Of a stretch of DNA of 8,342 nt, positions 1 to 6,970 are shown piece by piece. The DNA is from Alphaproteobacteria bacterium. Lineage in GTDB: Bacteria; Pseudomonadota; Alphaproteobacteria; Micavibrionales; Micavibrionaceae. Position 1 is the first letter of the stretch. Every line of letters begins with the position of its first letter. Location of the stretch: contig JAUICS010000044.1 of assembly GCA_030427765.1 (NCBI GenBank), positions 1 to 8,342 on the forward strand. Reading direction: 5' to 3'. A program made the translations under genes and the position numbers. The notes beneath the pieces are model-generated. The model had not been told where the DNA came from. It did not search any database and was given only the letters and a program-made list of their open reading frames with translations.

Positions 1-366
1 ATCAACAATAATCGGCTCCCCGCTGACAACACCAATACCGTTCGCTTCCGCATCCTGAATATTTCCGTCGGTGCCTGTCTCCATAAGGTCTGTATTCGCA
101 CCCTTAAGAAGGGGATTGTCACGGCTACTGGAAATAACCATCTGTTCCGGTTTCGGATCAACAGACAGGATACGGCGTTCAAATAATTGTACTTGCTGAA
201 TAAACGGCATTTTGAAGTGAAGACCCGGTCCTTTCGTTTCACCCAAAGGCTGTCCGAGTTGAAGCAAAATACCTTGCTTAGTTTCATCAACGATGAATAT
301 GGCTTGTGACGCGGTAATTAAAACTGCCGCTAAAAGAATTAATGTTCCTGCAAAAATCGATTTCAT
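1..366 (-). CDS. hflC: HflC, N-terminal 122 residues (runs off window)
   Basis: HflC pairs with HflK in a large membrane-anchored SPFH/prohibitin-type assembly that surrounds and modulates the FtsH AAA protease. The reading frame is open from ATG at 366 down to position 1. It starts MKSIFAGTLILLAAVLITAS, a single N-terminal membrane anchor. The SPFH start follows: 'IFIVDETKQGILLQLGQP' at about 23-40, then 'GPGLHFKMPFIQQV' and 'FERRIL', the usual HflC layout. Family members are about 290-330 residues, so roughly 60% lies outside the window. The gene sits 41 bp after hflK on the same strand, which is the standard hflKC order. A good Shine-Dalgarno (GAGGAC) six bases before the ATG supports the start. 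Assignment rests on motif order and on the hflK neighbour. Confidence is high despite truncation by the window edge. Confidence 0.93.
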   Translation of the reverse strand, partial: MKSIFAGTLILLAAVLITASQAIFIVDETKQGILLQLGQPLGETKGPGLHFKMPFIQQVQLFERRILSVDPKPEQMVISSSRDNPLLKGANTDLMETGTDGNIQDAEANGIGVVSGEPIIVD

Positions 367-372
367 GTGTAT

Positions 373-378
373 GTCCTC
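373..378 (-). promoter_or_regulatory. Ribosome binding site of hflC
   Basis: On the minus strand GAGGAC lies six bases before the hflC ATG, in the 41-bp hflK-hflC gap. It fixes the hflC start and implies translation of hflC from a shared hflKC message. A short GT-rich tract (about 388-398) lies just upstream. Confidence 0.7.
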
Positions 379-407
379 ATTAAATTCGTGTGTGTGTGAC
401 CGTTTTC

Positions 408-1541
408 TTATCGTCCGGATGCCGGTTTGATCTTGTTCAGTTCATTTAGCGGCAGGTAAGGTACTACGCCCGCACCATTTCCGGACTGGTCAATAATTGT
501 CTTATTTGCTTTTGAATAGATGCGCTCCATTGTTTCAAGAAACATACGTTTTTTCGTCACGTCTTTTCCTTTTAAATAGGCTTCATATGTTGCATCAAAA
601 CGGCTGGCATCCCCCGTTGCTTGCGCGGTAACGGCTTCTTTATAACCGCGGGCCTGGTTGATAATTTGTGTGGCCTGACCGCGGGCTTTCGGCAGAATGT
701 CCTGTCTGTAGGCCTCGGCCTTATTTTGTTTATCAATCGCATCCTGTTTGGCGGACTGAACATCCTGGAATGCACCTTGTACGTCCGGGTGTACCTCTGC
801 CGCCTGAATAAGGACCTGCGTAACGTTTACACCGGCATTATATTCATCAAGCGTGCGGGTCATGATTTCTTTTGCACGCTGCGCAACCTCGGCACGTTGT
901 TTTGTGATTATTGAAAACATGGGTGTTTGGCCGACAACTTCACGTATCGCACTTTCGGCAATTTGCTTGATGTTGTTTTCCGGGTTCAAAATGTTGAAAA
1001 GGTAATCTTCGGCGGATTTGATATTCCACTGCACCACCAGATCAAGATCAACAATATTCGCATCAGAAGTCAGCATCAGGCTTTCTTCCGAAACGTTTTG
1101 CGTGTTTGAGTTGCTGCGGCGTAATGTTTCGCGGAATCCAATTGGAATGGTACGAATTTCCGTTACGTTCACTGTTTGTAATTTTTCAATCGGGTATGGC
1201 AGATGATAATGCAGGCCGGATTGTGACTGTATGCTATGTAATGCGCCAAAACGCTGAATGACCGCATTTTCACTCGGCTGTACAATGTAAAACCCGCTGA
1301 CGAGCCATAATGCAACCAGGACTATACCTATAAGGCCGAATAACGCGCCGCCACCAAAGTTCGATGGAAGAACCTCTTTTAAATTGTCCTGAGCCTTTTT
1401 AATAATTTCATCCAGATCGGGCGGAGGATCGTTCGGGCCGCCGCCATTGCCGCCCCATGGGTTTTTTGGTCCGCCGCCGTTATTATTGCCGCGACCCCAA
1501 GGGTTGTTGCCGTTTCCACCTGATTTATTTTGCCAAGACAT
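408..1541 (-). CDS. hflK: HflK, FtsH protease modulator (SPFH family)
   Basis: This 377-residue partner of HflC in the FtsH-regulating membrane complex is probably anchored in the inner membrane with its bulk in the periplasm, as in E. coli. In order it shows: a Gly/Asn/Pro/Trp-rich cytoplasmic N-terminus (about 1-40, with repeated NPWG units); an acidic-basic linker beginning 'DLDEIIKKAQ' (the family's HflK N-terminal motif, about 42-58); one membrane helix (about 65-87); 'VQPSENAVIQRFG' (about 87-99), the SPFH entry; 'GLHYHLPYPIE' (109-119); and a charged helical region with 'EVHPDVQGAFQDV' (249-261), typical of HflK. The start at 1541 is chosen because MSWQNK directly begins the family-typical Gly-rich tail. 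An 82-residue upstream extension in the same frame would overlap the mrp start and has no family character. The length fits the family. It is divergent from mrp and transcribed with hflC. Confidence 0.95.
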   Translation of the reverse strand: MSWQNKSGGNGNNPWGRGNNNGGGPKNPWGGNGGGPNDPPPDLDEIIKKAQDNLKEVLPSNFGGGALFGLIGIVLVALWLVSGFYIVQPSENAVIQRFGALHSIQSQSGLHYHLPYPIEKLQTVNVTEIRTIPIGFRETLRRSNSNTQNVSEESLMLTSDANIVDLDLVVQWNIKSAEDYLFNILNPENNIKQIAESAIREVVGQTPMFSIITKQRAEVAQRAKEIMTRTLDEYNAGVNVTQVLIQAAEVHPDVQGAFQDVQSAKQDAIDKQNKAEAYRQDILPKARGQATQIINQARGYKEAVTAQATGDASRFDATYEAYLKGKDVTKKRMFLETMERIYSKANKTIIDQSGNGAGVVPYLPLNELNKIKPASGR

Positions 1542-1603
1542 ATGAATTCCGTATTTTGTTGACTTTGAAGATGAGGTCACACACATATTGTAAGTGCCGA
1601 CCA

Positions 1604-1633
1604 CATATAGTTTGCATCTCATAAAATAGCCAA
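1604..1633 (-). promoter_or_regulatory. Candidate hflK promoter in the hflK-mrp divergent gap
   Basis: The 147-bp gap between the divergent hflK and mrp starts (1542-1688) must hold promoters for both directions. On the minus strand TTGGCT (1628-1633) is followed after 18 bases by TATATG (1604-1609), a weak sigma-70-like pair. A second -10-like hexamer, TACAAT, lies at 1587-1592 on the same strand but lacks a matching -35. On the plus strand TTGACT at 1559-1564 is a possible -35 for mrp, without a good -10 at the right distance. These are consensus matches by eye only. Confidence 0.3.
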
Positions 1634-1676
1634 TTTGCATGAGAAAGCAATGGGGAAAGCAACAGAGAGTCAGTGT

Positions 1677-1682
1677 AAGGAA
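1677..1682 (+). promoter_or_regulatory. Ribosome binding site deciding the mrp start
   Basis: AAGGAA lies six bases before ATG 1689. The more upstream in-frame ATGs at 1635 and 1650 have no comparable site, so this motif favours the 368-residue form of the protein. Confidence 0.65.
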
Positions 1683-1688
1683 CAAACA

Positions 1689-2795
1689 ATGCAAAAGATT
1701 CAGCGAGATAACGTTTTCGCGTTGTTGAGCGCCATAAATCTGCCGGGAAACGACAATACGGATGTCGTGACGGCCGGAATGGTGCAATCGGTCGATATTG
1801 ACGATAACGATATTATCTGTGTGCTTCAGGTTGATGCCGGTCAGGGTACGGATATTGAAACATTACGGCAAAAGGTGGAATCGTCCCTTATGACCATTCA
1901 GTCTGTGGGTAAGGTTATGGTTGTTTTAACGGCAGATAGAACGCCGGAAAAAGCACCTCCAGTTGTTCAACCAAAAACTTCCGAACTTGCCCCAAATGTT
2001 AAACACATCATCGCGGTGGCATCCGGTAAGGGTGGGGTGGGAAAATCGACCGTTTCGGTTAATCTGGCCGTTTCGCTCGCTGCGCTCGGCAAAAAAGTCG
2101 GGATTATGGATGCCGATATATACGGCCCGAGTATTCCGATGATGACTGGTCTGACAGGAGAAAAGCCGTCTACGGCAGATGAAGACCAGCATATTGTGCC
2201 GTTGGAAGCATACGGTATGAAGGTTATGTCGATCGGTTTTATGATTGATACGCAGACACCAATGATTTGGCGCGGTCCAATGGTACAATCCGCCATTATC
2301 CAGATATTGCGTGATGTTGACTGGGGTGATCTTGATTATCTGATTGTCGATATGCCGCCGGGCACAGGTGATGCGCAGCTTGCCATGGCACAGAAAGTCC
2401 CGCTGGCGGGGGCGGTTATTGTGTCAACGCCGCAGGACATTGCCCTTATTGACGCGCAAAAAGCGATGGCCATGTTTGAAAAAGTGTCCGTTCCGATTTT
2501 GGGCGTGGTTGAGAATATGAGTTACTATTCCTGCCCGAATTGTGGTGAGCACGCGCATATTTTTGGTCACGGCGGCGCAAAGACGGAAGCCGAGAAATAC
2601 GGTTATCCATTTTTGGGTGAGGTCCCGCTTGATATTGATATTCGTATTCATTCTGATGATGGCAGGCCGATTGCCGCGCATAATTCAGATAGTGATCAGG
2701 CGCGGACGTTTTTGAACATAGCGAATGCGGTGGCAACACATATGGATGAGCATGCCGCAAAGAAAAAACCATTTCCGAAAATTGTGTTCGAATAA
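1689..2795 (+). CDS. mrp: Mrp/ApbC family Fe-S cluster carrier P-loop ATPase
   Basis: This cytosolic ATPase of the Mrp/NBP35/ApbC group assembles and transfers iron-sulfur clusters to target apoproteins. The 368-residue protein has an N-terminal MIP18/DUF59-like domain (about 3-82) and a linker rich in Pro/Lys (about 84-103). The ParA/MinD-type P-loop domain follows, with deviant Walker A GKGGVGKST (113-121), switch 'DADIYGPS' (141-148), 'MIWRGPM' (192-198) and Walker B 'LIVDMPPGTGD' (218-228). The conserved CPNC pair (Cys282, Cys285) is the dimer-interface cluster-binding motif. All expected functional residues are visible and the length is normal. ATG 1689 is chosen for its Shine-Dalgarno; 18 further residues upstream are in frame but look non-coding. 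It is divergent from hflK and lies 50 bp before manC, possibly in one transcript. Confidence 0.95.
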   Translation: MQKIQRDNVFALLSAINLPGNDNTDVVTAGMVQSVDIDDNDIICVLQVDAGQGTDIETLRQKVESSLMTIQSVGKVMVVLTADRTPEKAPPVVQPKTSELAPNVKHIIAVASGKGGVGKSTVSVNLAVSLAALGKKVGIMDADIYGPSIPMMTGLTGEKPSTADEDQHIVPLEAYGMKVMSIGFMIDTQTPMIWRGPMVQSAIIQILRDVDWGDLDYLIVDMPPGTGDAQLAMAQKVPLAGAVIVSTPQDIALIDAQKAMAMFEKVSVPILGVVENMSYYSCPNCGEHAHIFGHGGAKTEAEKYGYPFLGEVPLDIDIRIHSDDGRPIAAHNSDSDQARTFLNIANAVATHMDEHAAKKKPFPKIVFE

Positions 2796-2845
2796 TTATT
2801 TTTTGGTATGATGTTAGAAGTTTATCAACAAGTTGTTTCTTGATT

Positions 2846-4282
2846 ATGCCCCAAAAAATTGTTCCCGTTATTCTTTCCGGCGGTTCCGGTACACGTTTAT
2901 GGCCGTTATCACGCCACAATTATCCAAAACAGTTTCATGCACTTGGCGGTAAAGACCCGCTTATTGTGCAGGCCGCAAAACGTGTTGGTGATGATGCTGT
3001 GTTCAAAAAGCCGGTTATATTGGCCAACCAGGAACACCGTTTCATGATTGCCGATCAATTGATGCAGAACGGCATAGATTATGATTCCATTATTCTGGAG
3101 CCGGAAAAACGGAATACGGCACCGGCGATTGCGGCGGCATCATTATATGTGCAGCAAAAACATGGCGATGATGCGTTACTGCTTGTTATTCCGTCTGACC
3201 ATGTCATTCGGGACGTTAAATCCTACCATGATGCCGTAAAAACCGCTGCCAAGGCTGCATCGGCAGGGTATATAGTCTGTTTTGGAATTAAGCCAACCAT
3301 GGCCGAAACAGGATACGGGTATATCCATATGGGCGATGTGGTAAAGGACGCAACGGACAGTCATAAAAGTAAGGCATTTAAGGAAAAGCCCGATGAAAAA
3401 ACGGCGCAGTCCTATATCGATACCGGTGAATATGTCTGGAACAGCGGGATGTTTTTATTTCGTGCGGATGTGATGCGCGATGAAATTGAATCATATGAGC
3501 CTGACATGGGTATCCAGACTTTAAAGTCGGTTACAAGCGCACATACGGATCTTGATTTTTTGCGGTTGGAGGCGGAAAGCTTCGGAAAATGTAATTCCAT
3601 TTCCATTGACTACGCGGTTATGGAACGCACGAAAAAAGCGGCGGTTCTTCCCGTTGATTTTGATTGGTCAGATGTTGGAACATACAACAAACTCTGGGCG
3701 ATTGAGGAACAAGACGCCCATAAGAATGTCCTGCAGGGGAACGTCTATGCCGAAGATACCGAAAATTCATATATCCGTAGTGATGGGCCGGTTGTTGTGG
3801 CCTGCGGCGTGGATGATCTTGTTGTTGTTGCGCACCGCGATGCCATGCTCGTTACAAAAAAATCGAAGGACGAGAAAGTTGGCGATCTTGTGAAAACGCT
3901 TGCCAATAAAGGTGTCGAGCAAGCGACAACGTATGATATCGACTACCGCCCATGGGGATCCTTCCGCAGTATTATCAAGGAAGATCGTTTTCAGGGTAAG
4001 ATTATCGAAGTTTTGCCGGGTAAGGTTTTATCCTTACAAAAACACCATCATCGTTCCGAACACTGGATTGTCGTGCAGGGCGCAGCCAAAGTAACAAAAG
4101 GTGATGAAGAGATAATTCTTCATGAAAACGAGTCCGTTTACATTCCAATCGGTGAGGTCCACCGCCTTGAAAATCCCGGAAAAATTCCGTTAAAGCTGAT
4201 TGAAATTCAGACAGGTAGCTACCTTGGCGAAGACGATATTATCCGTTTGGAAGATTTATATGGTCGGCCGGAAAAAGGTTAA
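2846..4282 (+). CDS. manC: Mannose-1-phosphate guanylyltransferase / mannose-6-phosphate isomerase (type II, bifunctional)
   Basis: It makes GDP-mannose from mannose-1-phosphate and GTP, and its C-terminal domain can interconvert fructose-6-P and mannose-6-P. The product feeds LPS, capsule or exopolysaccharide synthesis in the cytosol (AlgA/CpsB/XanB family). The 478-residue protein has the usual family length. The nucleotidyltransferase domain shows GGSGTRLWP (12-20), KQF (28-30), 'EPEKRNTAPA' (85-94), 'PSDH' (116-119), 'ETGYGYI' (154-160), 'FKEKP' (178-182), 'WNSGMF' (198-203) and 'DWSDVGTY' (273-280). The C-terminal cupin isomerase domain shows 'YRPWGSF' (367-373) and the metal-site stretch 'QKHHHRSEHW' (398-407), with 'IPIGEVHRLENP' at about 433-444. 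Both activities therefore look intact. ATG 2846 is preferred; TTG at 2840, two codons upstream, is possible. No clear Shine-Dalgarno was seen. It lies 50 bp after mrp with no terminator visible between them. No other sugar-nucleotide gene is in the window. Confidence 0.95.
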   Translation: MPQKIVPVILSGGSGTRLWPLSRHNYPKQFHALGGKDPLIVQAAKRVGDDAVFKKPVILANQEHRFMIADQLMQNGIDYDSIILEPEKRNTAPAIAAASLYVQQKHGDDALLLVIPSDHVIRDVKSYHDAVKTAAKAASAGYIVCFGIKPTMAETGYGYIHMGDVVKDATDSHKSKAFKEKPDEKTAQSYIDTGEYVWNSGMFLFRADVMRDEIESYEPDMGIQTLKSVTSAHTDLDFLRLEAESFGKCNSISIDYAVMERTKKAAVLPVDFDWSDVGTYNKLWAIEEQDAHKNVLQGNVYAEDTENSYIRSDGPVVVACGVDDLVVVAHRDAMLVTKKSKDEKVGDLVKTLANKGVEQATTYDIDYRPWGSFRSIIKEDRFQGKIIEVLPGKVLSLQKHHHRSEHWIVVQGAAKVTKGDEEIILHENESVYIPIGEVHRLENPGKIPLKLIEIQTGSYLGEDDIIRLEDLYGRPEKG

Positions 4283-4291
4283 ATAAAACTA

Positions 4292-4320
4292 TTGACTTTA
4301 CATAATACATAAGCTAATCT
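4292..4320 (+). promoter_or_regulatory. Candidate sigma-70-type promoter before the small membrane protein gene
   Basis: In the 74-bp A+T-rich gap after manC, TTGACT (4292-4297) is followed after 17 bases by TAATCT (4315-4320). The -35 is strong and the -10 poor. It would place transcription start about 30 bases before the ATG at 4357, which suggests that gene is transcribed separately from manC. No hairpin-plus-T-run terminator for manC was recognised in this gap. Confidence 0.4.
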
Positions 4321-4356
4321 GACTAGACTTTATTTTTAAGTGAGTGGTTGTAAAAA

Positions 4357-4884
4357 ATGTTGAAGAGTGTGTTCCCGAGTCGTGAAACAATGGAGAAAAT
4401 ATCTCCATATGTATCAAGTTTATCATTTGCATTTAATATGTTCGGTCTGGCGGTTTTGTTCGTGCCGGAAATTGGTGATTTAATAACAGGTGATAGTATA
4501 GTCGCGCACAATGTGTTTGCATCAATGTATTGGCTGACTGCACCACTTACGCTTGCGGCATCTACAGCGATTGGCGTGCATGGTGTTAGGTCGGAAGACA
4601 GGACGTTATTTGCAAAATCTGTTTCAGTATTGGCAACAGCCATAGCGGGTACGTTACTGGTTGGTGGGATGGGCTTATTCGGCCTTGCGCTTGCAAATGC
4701 AGGTAATTTGGGTGCTGTGTCTATGGCAATCGGGATAGGAACCGCGCTCATGATCGTAGGAAACGTGCTTTCTGATACGCTGAATTTCGGTGCGCATTTC
4801 CTACCGCGCCGTGACGATGCAAATAAAGACACCAATGGTCCTTCTGAAAAACCGGAAGATCAGCCACAGAGCTTTGTTATCTAA
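4357..4884 (+). CDS. Hypothetical four-helix inner-membrane protein
   Basis: This is a 175-residue protein I do not recognise. It has a short charged N-terminus (1-15), then four hydrophobic segments at about 17-38, 54-76, 87-113 and 117-138. The third and fourth are rich in Gly/Ala (for example 'GTLLVGGMGLFGLALA', 98-113). The tail from about 150 is hydrophilic, charged and Pro-rich ('PRRDDANK' to the end) and probably lies in the cytoplasm. No catalytic motif, cysteine pair or binding signature is visible; helix packing through small residues is the only structural hint. The ATG at 4357 follows a weak purine-rich stretch (AAGTGAG, 4339-4345) at long spacing, so initiation may be modest. It has its own candidate promoter and lies 43 bp before the YdcZ-type gene, so the two membrane proteins may share a transcript. 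The coding call is supported by the long open frame with consistent hydrophobic periodicity. Function is unknown. Confidence 0.75.
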   Translation: MLKSVFPSRETMEKISPYVSSLSFAFNMFGLAVLFVPEIGDLITGDSIVAHNVFASMYWLTAPLTLAASTAIGVHGVRSEDRTLFAKSVSVLATAIAGTLLVGGMGLFGLALANAGNLGAVSMAIGIGTALMIVGNVLSDTLNFGAHFLPRRDDANKDTNGPSEKPEDQPQSFVI

Positions 4885-4927
4885 TTTTCTGCTTGTAAAT
4901 TTGATGTGAAGGCATTACCTCTCAGGA

Positions 4928-5374
4928 ATGCTTCTGAAACTATCGTATATTTTGTGGGCCGCCGTTGCGGGGATGTTTGTCGCTTCGCAATCTCTTATAA
5001 ATGCGCATTTAGCGAAATTTGTAGGTGGCGGATTATGGGCCGCGTTTTATTCCTTCCTTGTTGGAACGATTATACTTTTGGTCCTCAATTTGGCGGTGTC
5101 ACGCAGTTTTAAATTACCGCCATTTGCAGATATACCATCCTATGCATGGCTGGGCGGTGCACTCGGTGCATTTTTCGTGTTCACAATGATTATGTTGGTT
5201 ACAAAATTAGGTGTGGCGGCAATGATATCTGTTGTGGTTGCGGGGCAGCTGGTATCTGCATTGCTGCTTGATCATTACGGTATTTTGGCGAGTGAACCGT
5301 CACCAATAACATGGACCCGTATGTTGGGTGTGACATTTCTGATTATCGGTGCCCTTTTGACACAGAAGTTTTAG
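4928..5374 (+). CDS. YdcZ/DUF606-type small DMT-superfamily membrane protein
   Basis: This 148-residue integral membrane protein belongs to the YdcZ (DUF606) branch of the drug/metabolite transporter superfamily, a family of single-domain proteins thought to work as dimers. Substrates are unknown. About five helices are visible at about 3-21, 35-56, 73-91, 94-115 and 130-146. Family-typical elements are 'SQSLINAHLAK' (20-30, the Q..N..L motif after helix 1), 'WLGGALGAFF' (74-83) and 'GQLVSALLLDHYG' (106-118). The length matches the family. ATG 4928 is the only ATG before helix 1, and an in-frame TGA precedes it at 4907. Its AGGA touches the ATG, so the nearest usable Shine-Dalgarno is GAAGG at 4908-4912 with a long 15-base spacer; translation may be weak or coupled to the upstream gene. 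The 3' end overlaps the convergent carboxylase gene by 32 bp. Confidence 0.88.
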   Translation: MLLKLSYILWAAVAGMFVASQSLINAHLAKFVGGGLWAAFYSFLVGTIILLVLNLAVSRSFKLPPFADIPSYAWLGGALGAFFVFTMIMLVTKLGVAAMISVVVAGQLVSALLLDHYGILASEPSPITWTRMLGVTFLIIGALLTQKF

Positions 5375-6941
5375 AGGCAAATTGTACTTCGTGCTCGGGT
5401 TCTTCTTCCTGTAATTGCCGTTTGTAAATTGCCGCCGGACCGTCTTTCGGAAATCCGTCGAATTCCCAATACGCGTAATCGTCGCGCAATCCTTTTTTGC
5501 CGTCTATACGGTCAAAGATACCGGGCTGTTTCGGTAGTGGGTGGATAATTGGCATGATGATACCTCCTTGTTGTGTAAATACGCTTCTGTCGGCGCGTGA
5601 TAAATCGGCGTCTGGATAGAAAAAATATTGAAGTTTACGGCCGCTGATCGACTGAGCGATCCATGCGTAGACCTTAATGTTTTCGTAGCCGTGTTCCTCA
5701 TATTTATGTCTCATAAAATGGGCGAACTGGATGGTAAGGTCCGGATATTTAAAAAGCTCCTTACGGGCCTCTTTTCCCAGATGGTGTTTGAGTTGTACCC
5801 AGTGGCATTTGGGTTTGTCATTGTATGTGGAGCAGACACTGATGCGGGACCATCGTTTATCGACCTCCCGATCAATCAACATCATTTGCCATGAGAATTG
5901 ATGGCCGAGCCTGTCCCAATACACATAGCCATCCAGCACGTAGTGACGCGCGGGTATAATTGCCTGAATAATCAGCCAGATTGTCAGTGCGCTTCCGAAT
6001 CCATATTGAACCGTTTTGGACATTGGCTTTAATGCGCTTTCTTTGTATGTACGCATTGAACGTACAATTCCGAAATCCTGATTGAAAATCACCAGCATTT
6101 TACGTGGCCATGACGGATCAAGCACCAATGTCGTGGCGGTAATCGTCATGAACGGGAAAATCGAAATGGCGGGGAACAGGTAATGATTGGCAAAATGGAA
6201 GCCGCAATAGGCGAAAAAGGCGTAAACGCGTGTTTTTTTGAAGAGCAGTAATGGTGCGCCAACCAGATGAATAAGAATTGCGGTATACGTGGCGCACATG
6301 ATGACGAATTCGTATGAAAATGCATATTGCACAATGTCCCAGTAACGGGAACTTTGTAGCCATGCACGTAGTGTATAGCCGCCAAGCCATTCGGGATTGA
6401 TTTTTGCAATGCCGGCGTATAGCAGGATGATTTCAAGCTGGATGGCAAAAATAGCAATGCACCAATACGGAATGGTGGCATGTGGTGTATTTGCGCTATT
6501 CCGATTATGAAGCCATGAATCGATGGACCAGATTTTTGCCGCCGGGACACAACATAGCAGGACGGCAAGCAGCCACGCCATGTACATGTGGTTTAGGTAG
6601 TTTGCGGCTTCCACGAAAAAAAAATAGGTTTGTAATAAGGTGAACAGAATGATGGATGTTCGGTACGCAAATCCAACCGTAAACAGGAATGCAAATACAA
6701 TAAGCGCCCAATACGCGCCAATTAAATACGGCTCAGGTAGTTTAGGCAGCCACGTGGCGAATGCATATGTGAACTGTAGATCAGATGACAGATATTCGTC
6801 GTGAAAATGCCCCTTATTCCAACTCCCGACATAATGGTATAGCATCATGATGCCGAATGTAATGCGGAATAGCGCCAGTGACGCTGCATCTTGCGGTGCG
6901 GCTAATTTTTCGCGAAAACGATGTAACAATCCTGTTGGCAT
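5343..6941 (-). CDS. Vitamin K-dependent gamma-carboxylase homologue (HTTM domain membrane protein)
   Basis: This 532-residue polytopic membrane protein is homologous to animal gamma-glutamyl carboxylase (GGCX), which oxidises vitamin K hydroquinone and uses it to carboxylate glutamates. What bacterial members do is not established. The match to GGCX, recalled from memory, runs through the whole membrane core: 'NHMYMAWLLA' (117-126, human N159-H160 region), 'IWSIDSW' (137-143, human YWSVDG), 'YAGIAKINPEWLGGYTL' (175-191, human AGVKKLDADWVEGYSM), 'FHFANHYLFPAISIFPF' (248-264, human H287 region), 'DPSWPRKML' (275-283, human PEWPRKL), 'SWQMM' (350-354, human SWDMM) and 'KVYAWIAQSI' (423-432). 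Lys180 lines up with catalytic base Lys218 and His249 with His287; human Lys217 is Ala here. The protein stops about 200 residues short of human GGCX and has a distinct acidic tail. Start 6941 has only a weak Shine-Dalgarno; later Met codons fall inside helix 1. It lies 29 bp after the upstream frame, suggesting an operon. Confidence 0.92.
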   Translation of the reverse strand: MPTGLLHRFREKLAAPQDAASLALFRITFGIMMLYHYVGSWNKGHFHDEYLSSDLQFTYAFATWLPKLPEPYLIGAYWALIVFAFLFTVGFAYRTSIILFTLLQTYFFFVEAANYLNHMYMAWLLAVLLCCVPAAKIWSIDSWLHNRNSANTPHATIPYWCIAIFAIQLEIILLYAGIAKINPEWLGGYTLRAWLQSSRYWDIVQYAFSYEFVIMCATYTAILIHLVGAPLLLFKKTRVYAFFAYCGFHFANHYLFPAISIFPFMTITATTLVLDPSWPRKMLVIFNQDFGIVRSMRTYKESALKPMSKTVQYGFGSALTIWLIIQAIIPARHYVLDGYVYWDRLGHQFSWQMMLIDREVDKRWSRISVCSTYNDKPKCHWVQLKHHLGKEARKELFKYPDLTIQFAHFMRHKYEEHGYENIKVYAWIAQSISGRKLQYFFYPDADLSRADRSVFTQQGGIIMPIIHPLPKQPGIFDRIDGKKGLRDDYAYWEFDGFPKDGPAAIYKRQLQEEEPEHEVQFASKTSVSKGHR

Positions 6942-6970
6942 AGAAAGAGATTCTTAGCCTGTTTTAACTT

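Noticed and set aside
388..398. GT dinucleotide tract in the hflK-hflC gap
   Set aside because: Eleven bases only; too short to call a functional repeat.
1460..1541. Repeated NPWG/GGGP units in the HflK N-terminus as a possible novel repeat
   Set aside because: Gly/Asn/Pro/Trp-rich N-termini are normal in HflK proteins.
1635..1688. 18-residue N-terminal extension of Mrp (ATG at 1635 or 1650)
   Set aside because: No good Shine-Dalgarno before these ATGs, whereas AAGGAA with ideal spacing precedes ATG 1689.
1542..1787. 82-residue N-terminal extension of HflK upstream of 1541
   Set aside because: It runs antisense into the start of mrp, has Cys-rich non-family sequence, and the Gly-rich tail typical of HflK begins exactly at the Met at 1541.
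4323..4835. 170-residue minus-strand open frame opposite the four-helix membrane protein
   Set aside because: The sequence is a Ser/Pro/Thr/Asn-rich mirror of the plus-strand hydrophobic codons, as expected for an antisense shadow, and has no family resemblance.
6146..6568. Open frames inside the carboxylase gene on the same strand in another frame
   Set aside because: They lie wholly within a gene with strong family motifs and show low-complexity His/Ser/Cys-rich translations.
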